A stretch of DNA of 57,453 nucleotides from Achromobacter sp. ASV32. Its GTDB lineage: Bacteria; Pseudomonadota; Gammaproteobacteria; Burkholderiales; Burkholderiaceae_B. Both the position numbers and the translations under genes were made by a program. The notes under the pieces are model-generated. The model made no database searches. It saw only the letters and a list, made by a program, of their open reading frames with translations, and had not been told where the DNA came from. Shown here in pieces: positions 1 through 7,334 of this stretch. How positions within the stretch are numbered: position 1 is the first letter of the stretch; the number at the start of each line of letters is the position of its first letter. Location of the stretch: the NCBI RefSeq assembly GCF_016428805.1, contig NZ_JAELTJ010000025.1, positions 1 to 57,453 on the forward strand, read 5' to 3'.

Positions 1-1
1 A

Positions 2-526
2 TATGGCCGCTACGACAACCAGATCAGCAGCGAACTGGGATCGGTCGACTACCGTTCGAACGTGTGGAGCGCCTCGCTGGAAGCCGGCTACGCGTTCAAG
101 CCGTTCACCGACGGCTCCCCCCTGGGCGGGGTGGTCATCGAACCGAATGCACAACTGGTCTACAGCCGCTACAACGCCAAGGACGCCACGCTGCAAGGCA
201 CGCGCATGCGCAGCGGCAACGACAACGCCTGGCAGTCGCGCGTGGGCGTGCGAGTCTACCCCCAAGCCAAGCCGCAACAAGCGGAGGCGCCGTCGGTGCG
301 CCCCTTCCTGGAAGCCAACTGGCTGCACAACGGCAGCAACCCGTCGGTGCGGATGGGCGAGAACGCGCTGGACGCCCTGCCGTCGCGCAACGCGCTGGAA
401 CTGAAGCTGGGCGCGGAAGGCCGCGTCACCAAGGCCGTGCAGGTGTCCGGCCATGTCTTCGGCCAGGCGGGCAGCCATGATCAACGCGGCTACGGCGGCA
501 TGCTGAACGTCAGCTATCGCTGGTAG
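2..526 (+). CDS. Autotransporter beta-barrel domain, C-terminal fragment
   Basis: The frame is open from the first base of the window, so this is the 3' end of a larger gene. The visible ~174 residues alternate polar and hydrophobic residues in short beta strands (for example SASLEAGYAF, LELKLGAEGR, VQVSGHVFGQ) and end in the aromatic C-terminus GGMLNVSYRW, as expected for the last strands of an outer-membrane autotransporter barrel of the pertactin/BrkA type. The barrel would insert through the BAM complex and carry a passenger domain that lies outside the window, so the passenger's function cannot be read. A long inverted repeat follows the stop. Barrel identity is fairly sure; the subtype is inference. 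Confidence 0.8.
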   Translation, partial: YGRYDNQISSELGSVDYRSNVWSASLEAGYAFKPFTDGSPLGGVVIEPNAQLVYSRYNAKDATLQGTRMRSGNDNAWQSRVGVRVYPQAKPQQAEAPSVRPFLEANWLHNGSNPSVRMGENALDALPSRNALELKLGAEGRVTKAVQVSGHVFGQAGSHDQRGYGGMLNVSYRW

Positions 527-558
527 ACAAGCCAAGCCAGCGATTGACCTGCCGTTTG

Positions 559-597
559 GCGTGGCCATGCGCGTGATCGCTACGCGCATGGCCACGC
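559..597. terminator. Long perfect inverted repeat between convergent genes
   Basis: A perfect 16-bp stem (559-574 pairing with 582-597) with a 7-nt loop lies between the convergent autotransporter and phoX stops. There is no clear T-run on either side, so it is either a weakly canonical bidirectional terminator or an mRNA-stabilising hairpin. Confidence 0.6.
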
Positions 598-606
598 GTC
601 CTTCAA

Positions 607-2685
607 CTACACACCGATCGGACCGCCATCGGCGCGTTGAATGACCACCGTCGACGATCGCGGGCGCACCGCAGTCGTGGTCACGACAGTGGCATCGTCC
701 GTGCCATAGGCAGGCCAGTTCACCGGATGCTGAACATTCAGGAAGATGCTGGTGTAGTCCGGCGTGAAGGCGAAGCCCGTGATTTCGGCCTCGTTGGGGC
801 CGACGAAGAAGCGCCGCAGGCTTGCCTGATTGGATGCGTTGATGGCCGGCCCCGTCCCGGTGCTGTCGGCCAGCGCGCCGGGAATCACGGCCAGCATCTG
901 GTCGTTGGTGGCGCGGGCGACGTTATTGTTGCGGCCGCCATCGATGCCGTTGTCAGTCTGGATCCACAGGATGCCGCGGGGGTCAAAGCCCAGGCCATCG
1001 GGGCTGGCCAGCTGGTTCAGCGCGGTCAGGCCCGAGCGGTTGGTGTCGGCGTCGGCACCGGCATCCGACCCGAAGACAAAGATGTCCCATTTGAACTTCG
1101 TCGAGCCGGCTTCGTCGTGCCAGCGAACGATATGGCCGTTGACGTTGTTCAGACGCGGGTTGGGCCCGTTCGTGCCGGAGGCGGCATTGCGGCTGCTGTT
1201 GTTCGTCAGCGTCACGTAGATGTCGCCGTTGGTCGGATGCGTGACCGTCCACTCGGGGCGGTCCATCGGGGTGGCGCCCACGAAGTCGGCCGCGCCGCGC
1301 GTGTTGATCAGGATGGCGTCCAGGCTGCCGAATTCATCGGCCAGCGTACGGCCCCCGGCACCGGTGGCCGTGCCAGTCAGCGCCAGCCATTCCCCCGTGC
1401 CATCGTCGTTGAAGCGGGCCACGTACAGCGTGCCCTTGTCCAGGTACTTGGCGCCCACCGCCAGACGGTCGGTGCGCACGGCGTCCTTGGGGTCCCACAC
1501 GGCTTCGGAGACAAAGCGGTAGATGTACTCAAAGCGCGAATCGTCGCCACTGTAGAAAGCCAGGGGCTTGCCGGCTTCGGGCTTGCCGTAGGTGCAGCCT
1601 TCGTGGGCGAAACGGCCCATCGACGTGCGCTTGGTGGCGATGCTGGACGGGTCGTAGGGATCGATCTCGACCAGGTAGCCGAAGCCATTGACCTCATTGC
1701 GCCAGTCCTGTGTGGCGTCGGCGCCGGTTTCCGTGACGTTGAAGCGCGCGAATTCACCCAGCACTTCCGACGCGTCACCGGCGGCGGTTTCCCAACGGTA
1801 GCGCCCGGCGGAGGCGGACACGCCCACGCGGCGCTGGTGCGCCGGGCGCGTGCCGGTGTTCACGAAGCAGGCCGCCCAGTTTTCTTCGGCGGTGATGTAG
1901 GTGCCCCACGGCGTGTAGCCGTTGCCACAGTTGTTGTTGGTGCCGCGCACTTGCGTGCCATTGGGCGAGAACGGGGTCTTGACCCAGTCCGTGCCGCCCA
2001 CGGGGCCAGCCAGCTTCATGGCGGTCGCCGAGGTGAAGCGGCGGTTATAGCGCGAGTTGTTGACGATGACCCAGCGACCGCTTTCACGGCGCACATGCAC
2101 GATGGCCACCCCGTGCGCGTTGATTTCCTTGCGGACTTCTTCCGCGGGACGCTTGCCCGCGACGAGCGTCGGGCCATTGGGGTGCAGGGCTTGCGCGTCG
2201 ATGTACTCGTGGTTGACGGCCAGCAGACCTTCCGTGGAACTGCCTCCGATCGGAAAGAAGTGCATGCCGTCGTGGTGCATGCCCATGGCGTTGAGCAGAT
2301 CGTTCGACGAGTTGTTGCCATTCTGGTCCCAGGGCTGCGCATTGTCGTTCAGCGGCGTGCCCCAGGCAACGAACACATGGGCCACATAGCCGGCAGGGAC
2401 CACGCAGCCGTCGGTCATCGAGTTGGGCAGGGATTCAAAGCCCAGCTTCAGCGCGGCGGGCGGCGCGACGGGATTGCCCGGCGTGCCGGGCGCCTGGCCG
2501 TTGTCCGCGTCATCGTCGTCGCCGCTGTTGCAACCGGCCAGCCCCAGGCTGGTCATCGTGGCGAACGCGGCGGCCAGGCCGCCGCGCATCATCGTACGGC
2601 GCGACATGCTTCTTTCAAGGATTTCGCTGAAAGGGATGCTCTGGGTTGGGTTGAGGATGGTCTTTTCAGAAATCGATTTGCTCAT
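607..2685 (-). CDS. phoX: PhoX-family alkaline phosphatase (Tat-exported)
   Basis: The protein has 692 residues. A twin-arginine export signal is visible near the N-terminus (SRRTMMRGG, residues ~28-36), followed by a hydrophobic stretch ending LGLAGC, so it may also be lipidated. The mature part matches the PhoX/DUF839 family, calcium- and iron-dependent phosphatases that release phosphate from organic phosphoesters in the periplasm. Family-type segments include MHHDGMHFFP, VNHEYID, EENWAACF, FAHEGCTYGK and SPDGLGFDPRGILW. A three-repeat Pho box lies upstream on the same strand, supporting phosphate-starvation control. It is monocistronic. Family assignment is strong; the exact substrate range is inference. 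Confidence 0.87.
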   Translation of the reverse strand: MSKSISEKTILNPTQSIPFSEILERSMSRRTMMRGGLAAAFATMTSLGLAGCNSGDDDDADNGQAPGTPGNPVAPPAALKLGFESLPNSMTDGCVVPAGYVAHVFVAWGTPLNDNAQPWDQNGNNSSNDLLNAMGMHHDGMHFFPIGGSSTEGLLAVNHEYIDAQALHPNGPTLVAGKRPAEEVRKEINAHGVAIVHVRRESGRWVIVNNSRYNRRFTSATAMKLAGPVGGTDWVKTPFSPNGTQVRGTNNNCGNGYTPWGTYITAEENWAACFVNTGTRPAHQRRVGVSASAGRYRWETAAGDASEVLGEFARFNVTETGADATQDWRNEVNGFGYLVEIDPYDPSSIATKRTSMGRFAHEGCTYGKPEAGKPLAFYSGDDSRFEYIYRFVSEAVWDPKDAVRTDRLAVGAKYLDKGTLYVARFNDDGTGEWLALTGTATGAGGRTLADEFGSLDAILINTRGAADFVGATPMDRPEWTVTHPTNGDIYVTLTNNSSRNAASGTNGPNPRLNNVNGHIVRWHDEAGSTKFKWDIFVFGSDAGADADTNRSGLTALNQLASPDGLGFDPRGILWIQTDNGIDGGRNNNVARATNDQMLAVIPGALADSTGTGPAINASNQASLRRFFVGPNEAEITGFAFTPDYTSIFLNVQHPVNWPAYGTDDATVVTTTAVRPRSSTVVIQRADGGPIGV

Positions 2686-2731
2686 TGGATACCTGGCATG
2701 GCTGCCGTCGCGTGAAGGGATGAGCCATGCT

Positions 2732-2760
2732 AGGACAGGTAAATGAAAGGTAGATGACTG
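2732..2760 (-). promoter_or_regulatory. Pho box (PhoB half-sites) upstream of phoX
   Basis: Reading the minus strand, three copies related to CTGTCAT follow each other at exact 11-bp spacing: CAGTCAT (2760-2754), CTTTCAT (2749-2743) and CTGTCCT (2738-2732). An 11-bp direct-repeat period is the hallmark of PhoB sites. The array ends 47 bp upstream of the phoX start codon. Confidence 0.7.
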
Positions 2761-2778
2761 AAAGCTGAATAAATCGAA

Positions 2779-5700
2779 TCAGACCTCGATCAGCGTCCTG
2801 GTCAGCGCCGCCACCAGCATCTTGAGCTTCGCCCCGACCGCGTCCCCCAGTCCATCGGCGGCCAGCGCGTCTTCCGCGCTTTGTGCCAGCTGGTGCAGGT
2901 CTCGCGCCTGTACGGCCGCGAAACCCCCGCGCATGCGATGCAGCACCAGGCGCAACTCCCGCGCGTCGCTGCCGGCGATTGCCCGTTGCAGGCGAGCCAG
3001 GTCGTGGCTCATCGTCTGCCGGAAGATCTCGCGGTACTTGGCGGGAATCGTTGGCACGTCCGGCGCCGGCGTCTCCGATGCCGTCGCATCGGACGGCGGC
3101 GCCACGGGAGCTTCCGAGGCCGTTGGCGCCGCGCCCAAGGCACGGGCGACGGCCGACACGCCTTGCGCCGCGCTGCGGTAGGCCCGCAACTGTTTCCACA
3201 GCAGGCTCAGCTTGATCGGCTTGACCAGCCAGTGGCTCATGCCAGCCGCCTTGCAACGGGTCTCCTCGTCTTTCAAGGCATTGGCCGTGACGCCGATGAT
3301 GGGCACGGCCGCGTCCAGCGCGCGCAAGGCACCCGCCAGCTCATAACCATTCATGCGGGGCATGTTGACGTCGGTCAGGACCACGTCAAACGGCGCGATG
3401 TGCCATTGCGCCAGCGCCTCGGCGCCATCGGGCGCCACGGTGACCTCGCACCCCAGCTGCTCCAGCTGGTCTCGCATGGTCACCTGGTTGATGGGGTTGT
3501 CTTCAGCCACCAGCACCCGCAGGTTCAGTGGGGCGTAGCGGGCGGCGACGGCCTCGCGAGCGATCTCGGCCTCGCCCGCCGCGCAGCGCTGCACCGCGAA
3601 GCCGATGCTGAACACGTCGTGCCGGTCCGCGCGGTAGGGCGTCGTGCCGGGCGTGTCGCCGCCGGCCGCCACCACCACCGGCCCCGGCCAATCCCAAGGC
3701 GGCGTGACGTCGCCTGCGATATGCACATCCACCAGCACCTGGTGGCCCGTGTCCTGGCGCGACGGCTCCGCCGTCGCCAGCACGGCCTTGGCCCCCCACT
3801 GCGTCAGCCACAGGCAGATGTTCTCGCTGAGCTCCTTGCGCGAGCTGCGCACCTGGACCAGCAGGCCGTCCAGGCGCGGCACCGGCCCGGGCGGCGCCTC
3901 GGCCACCGCCAGCTCGACCGCCAGGGAAAAGCTGCTGCCCAGCCCCAGCTCGCTGGTGACCTGGATCTCGCTGCCCATCAGCTCGGCCAGCCGGGCGCAG
4001 ATGGACAGCCCGATGCCCGCGCCACGTATCAGGTGCGAGCCGCTGTCGATCTGATAGAAGGGTTCGAACAGGCGCACCTGGTTTTCGGCGCTGATGCCCA
4101 CGCCGCTGTCGACCACCTGCAGATGCAGCCGCGTCCGCCCGCCGGGCAACGCCTCGGCCCGCAGCCGCGTAACGACGTGCCCGGCATCCGTGAACTTGAT
4201 CGCATTGTTCACCAGGTTGTTCAGAATCTGCCGCACGCGGCCGCCGTCGCCCAAGACACAGGCCGGCACGGACGTATCGACACAGCTGTAGATCACCAGG
4301 CCCTTCTGTTCGGCCATGCCGGCGTACGAGGCCACAACGCTCTGCACCAGCTCGCGCGGGTCGAACCGGTCCATTTCCAGCGCCAGCTGGCCTGATTCGA
4401 TCTTGGTGATGTCCAGGATGTCGCTGATCAGTTGCTGCAGGATCACCGAGGAATCCTGGATGCGGTCGACGTGCCGGCGCTGCTCGGCGTCCAGCTGCGT
4501 CAAGGACAGCACTTCCAGCGTGCCCAGCACGCCGTACAGGGGCGTGCGGATCTCGTGGCTCATGGTGGCCAGGAAAGTGGACTTGGCCTCGTTGGCCCGG
4601 TCGGCCTGCTGTTTGGCCTGGGCCAGGGTGCGTTCCATCTCGGCACGGGCGCTGATATCCGCAAAGGCGCACAGCACCACGTCCTGCTTCTTGTAGCGGG
4701 TCGGCGCGAACGCGACGAACAACAGCCGGCCTTCAGGGGTAGGAAAGGTCTCGATGGTGCCGGGCCCGGCCGCCCCCAGTACTTTGCGCAGCAGCTTGTT
4801 GGCGTCTGGCGAATCATGCAGTTGCTCACCCACGCCGATGCCCAGCCAGTGCGCCGCCAACGCGTTGCCGAACACGACCCGCCCCTCGGGCCGCGACAGC
4901 ACGCACAGGGCCACCGGCGCGGTATCCAGCACGGTGCGGCTGAACTCCTCGCTCTCGACCATGTCCAGATGCGCCAGTTCGGCGGGCTGGACCACGCGCC
5001 GGTTGTACCAGAGCAGATAGCCCGCCCCGGCCGCCAGCCCCAGGCCGAACATCAGCAGCACGGCGATGGGCAACCACATGTTGGCGCGAAAGAAACTGCC
5101 GTAGTTCAGCCGGTAATACGCCGTCCAGGTGTCGGAACGGTCCGCGATACGCAGGATCAGGCCTTGTGACGTGAAATGGAACCCTGGGCGCACAAGCGGC
5201 GGCGGCGGCCCGTCGCCGATCAGCAGTCCCTCTCCCTGGCGCTGCAACCAGAACTGGTCGTAGAGCGGCACATTCAGCACCCGCTCCGAAATGCTGACGC
5301 GGGTGCGATTCAGCAACGACGCGGCATAGACATTGCGCCGCTGCGTGATCGTGCCATCCCTGGCGTTCAACGGCAGCATGACCGGCATCATGGCGATCAT
5401 GGCATTGGGCAGGTCGGCGTCGCGCAACCAGGTGATTTTTGCGCTGTCACCGATCAAGCGGTCGTCCGGATCGGTGCCGCCGGCGGCCAACGCCACCGCA
5501 TCCACCACCGACAGGAATGTCGCGCGACTCAACGGCTCGTAGCCGGACACCGCGGAAATCGCCGGCACGCTCAGGCTGATCTGCTGACCCGGCGAAATGA
5601 TGAACAGGGGCGCTGCCGGAAACACCGAGGCGGCCCAGCGGGTGGAATAGAAATCCGACAGGTAGCCGCCGATGCCGGTGAATACGCCGTTGACCACCGG

Positions 5701-6072
5701 GCACGCATCCGGACTTTGGCAGAGCAGTGAAAAAGGCATCGCCGCGATCGCGTGCTGGCCGTCGAAGAACGCCCAGGAGGCCCGTTCGAATCCCGACGTT
5801 TCGCTGACAGGCGTGGCCGACACCAAGCGGCGGCCGTCCGGATTCAGGCCCTGCGCATGCAGGCCTTGCAGCACGGCTTCATGGGCCCGGATGTACCCGG
5901 TGAGAATCGAGAAATCGATGCGCAGCTTTTCTTCTTCCTGCTGCAAGATGCGCTGGCCGCCCCAATACAGCACGCCACCCAGCACCAGGAGCAGGGGCAA
6001 CACGCCGAACAGCGCAATGTTCAAGCGGCGCGATGCGCGTATGACCTTGATGAGCGGCGTATCCAGTTTCAT
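2779..6072 (-). CDS. Hybrid sensor histidine kinase with REC and HPt domains
   Basis: The protein has ~1097 residues from the ATG at 6072, chosen because it lies 11 bp after the preceding stop; the frame extends 45 codons further up but would then overlap the REC-EAL gene. Order: membrane segment ~17-39; periplasmic sensor region; second membrane segment ~331-352; PAS-like ~372-480; HisKA with SHEIRTPL near 506; HATPase with N-box NNLVNNAIKF near 622 and GAGIGLSI near 689; REC with VAEDN near 856 and phospho-acceptor Asp in LTDVNMPRMNG near 901; HPt with LHRMRGGF near 1044. This is the BvgS-like unorthodox layout. It is last in a three-gene operon and holds the only HPt visible in it. The sensed signal is unknown. 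Confidence 0.88.
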   Translation of the reverse strand: MKLDTPLIKVIRASRRLNIALFGVLPLLLVLGGVLYWGGQRILQQEEEKLRIDFSILTGYIRAHEAVLQGLHAQGLNPDGRRLVSATPVSETSGFERASWAFFDGQHAIAAMPFSLLCQSPDACPVVNGVFTGIGGYLSDFYSTRWAASVFPAAPLFIISPGQQISLSVPAISAVSGYEPLSRATFLSVVDAVALAAGGTDPDDRLIGDSAKITWLRDADLPNAMIAMMPVMLPLNARDGTITQRRNVYAASLLNRTRVSISERVLNVPLYDQFWLQRQGEGLLIGDGPPPPLVRPGFHFTSQGLILRIADRSDTWTAYYRLNYGSFFRANMWLPIAVLLMFGLGLAAGAGYLLWYNRRVVQPAELAHLDMVESEEFSRTVLDTAPVALCVLSRPEGRVVFGNALAAHWLGIGVGEQLHDSPDANKLLRKVLGAAGPGTIETFPTPEGRLLFVAFAPTRYKKQDVVLCAFADISARAEMERTLAQAKQQADRANEAKSTFLATMSHEIRTPLYGVLGTLEVLSLTQLDAEQRRHVDRIQDSSVILQQLISDILDITKIESGQLALEMDRFDPRELVQSVVASYAGMAEQKGLVIYSCVDTSVPACVLGDGGRVRQILNNLVNNAIKFTDAGHVVTRLRAEALPGGRTRLHLQVVDSGVGISAENQVRLFEPFYQIDSGSHLIRGAGIGLSICARLAELMGSEIQVTSELGLGSSFSLAVELAVAEAPPGPVPRLDGLLVQVRSSRKELSENICLWLTQWGAKAVLATAEPSRQDTGHQVLVDVHIAGDVTPPWDWPGPVVVAAGGDTPGTTPYRADRHDVFSIGFAVQRCAAGEAEIAREAVAARYAPLNLRVLVAEDNPINQVTMRDQLEQLGCEVTVAPDGAEALAQWHIAPFDVVLTDVNMPRMNGYELAGALRALDAAVPIIGVTANALKDEETRCKAAGMSHWLVKPIKLSLLWKQLRAYRSAAQGVSAVARALGAAPTASEAPVAPPSDATASETPAPDVPTIPAKYREIFRQTMSHDLARLQRAIAGSDARELRLVLHRMRGGFAAVQARDLHQLAQSAEDALAADGLGDAVGAKLKMLVAALTRTLIEV

Positions 6073-6083
6073 AGGCAGTTCAG

Positions 6084-7334
6084 CTAATAGGGAATCGCCT
6101 GGCGTGGCGCCGCACCGCGCGGCGCCCCCTGGCCGGGTTCGTTGGCCAGCAAGACATTGAACGCGGCCAGATCCACCGCCGCGGAAATCAGGAAACCCTG
6201 CACGCAATCGCAGCCGATGCGGCGCAGGAACTGCAGGTCATCGAGGGTTTCGACGCCTTCGGCCGTGACTTGCAAGCCCAGTTGCCGCCCCAACTGCACC
6301 GACGACACCAATGCGGCGGCCCGGACCGGGTCGCCGGCAGCGCCATGGACAAAGGCACGATCGATCTTGAGCTCGGTAAACGGCGTCGAGATCAGGCTGT
6401 ACATCGAACTGTATCCCTTGCCGAAATCGTCTTGCGACAAACCAAAGCCCTTCAGTCGCAGGCGGCTGGCGCCCATGTAGTAGTTGCCCGGAGCCACGGT
6501 CATATCGTCCTCGAGGAGTTCGAATGTTACGTCTTCGGCCGGAATGCCGCTATGGGTGACCTGCTCGTACAGCTCGTCGGGCAACTGCGGCCGGTCCAGC
6601 AGGCTGACCGGCAGATTGACCGACACCGGAATGCGGTGTCCCAGCCGGCGCCAGGCACGGCAGGCCACCAGGCTGTCTTCCAGCATGCGCATCAGCAGTT
6701 CGTGGTCCAGGCCATACTCGCGCAGCGTGCGCAGGAACGAACCCGGCATCATCAGCCCCAGCCCCCGGTGCTGCCAGCGCACCAGCGCCTCGGCCCCGAC
6801 AATGGCGCCCGACGCCAATGATTTCTTCGGCTGGAACCAGGCCTGGATGCTGCCATCACGCAAGGCCGCCACCACGCTTTGGCGGTCCAGCAGGCTGCCG
6901 GCGTCGCCAGCTTCGTCCTGCGGCGCCAGCCCGACGCCGGGAGCCCGGCGACCCAGGCGGTCGGCCAGGCAGGCGATCTGCTCGCGGGTCACCGGCTTGA
7001 CGAAGGCGCCCAGCATCGCAAAGCCGTTCTCCTTGGCCATCAGGCCGATGCTGTTGGCCATGCGCCGGGAACACGCGGTGGCAATCGCCAGGATCGGCCG
7101 CAGCTTCAGGCGGGCCAGCTCATGAATGAACTGCGCGCCGTCCATGCCCGGCATGCTGACGTCCATCACCACCAGGTGATAGCCCACCTCGCGTATCCGC
7201 GCCAGCGCCTCTGGCGCGCTTTCCAGCGTATCGACGCGGCCAAAGCCGGCCTCTTCCAGCAGGTCCTTCAACTGCAGGCACTGCAAGGCATGGTCATCGA
7301 GCACCAGCACTTTGTAGTCAGACAGCATGTTCAC
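6084..7334 (-). CDS. REC-EAL response regulator (c-di-GMP phosphodiesterase)
   Basis: The protein has 416 residues. The N-terminal receiver (~8-125) has the acidic pair in VLVLDDH, phospho-acceptor Asp in VMDVSMPGMDG and Lys in FVKPVT. The C-terminal EAL domain (~155-400) keeps AEALVRW, the metal ligands in SVNLPVS and FELLEDD, the loop-6 segment DDFGKGYSS, ELKIDRAFV, TAEGVET and QGF, so it should hydrolyse c-di-GMP to pGpG. The domain layout matches RocR/VieA proteins. The start overlaps the stop of the upstream kinase by 4 bp, indicating translational coupling, and the second kinase follows 11 bp after its stop. The two kinases are the obvious phosphate sources; which one dominates is unknown. 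Confidence 0.88.
   Translation of the reverse strand: MNMLSDYKVLVLDDHALQCLQLKDLLEEAGFGRVDTLESAPEALARIREVGYHLVVMDVSMPGMDGAQFIHELARLKLRPILAIATACSRRMANSIGLMAKENGFAMLGAFVKPVTREQIACLADRLGRRAPGVGLAPQDEAGDAGSLLDRQSVVAALRDGSIQAWFQPKKSLASGAIVGAEALVRWQHRGLGLMMPGSFLRTLREYGLDHELLMRMLEDSLVACRAWRRLGHRIPVSVNLPVSLLDRPQLPDELYEQVTHSGIPAEDVTFELLEDDMTVAPGNYYMGASRLRLKGFGLSQDDFGKGYSSMYSLISTPFTELKIDRAFVHGAAGDPVRAAALVSSVQLGRQLGLQVTAEGVETLDDLQFLRRIGCDCVQGFLISAAVDLAAFNVLLANEPGQGAPRGAAPRQAIPY

Noticed and set aside
637..2715. 692-codon open frame on the plus strand opposite phoX
   Set aside because: It is the antisense shadow of phoX, produced by high-GC codon bias; Arg/Val/Gly-rich composition and no ribosome binding site or family pattern.
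2666..3256. 196-codon minus-strand frame before phoX
   Set aside because: It overlaps the 3' end of the hybrid kinase in another frame and has low-complexity Gly/Arg content.
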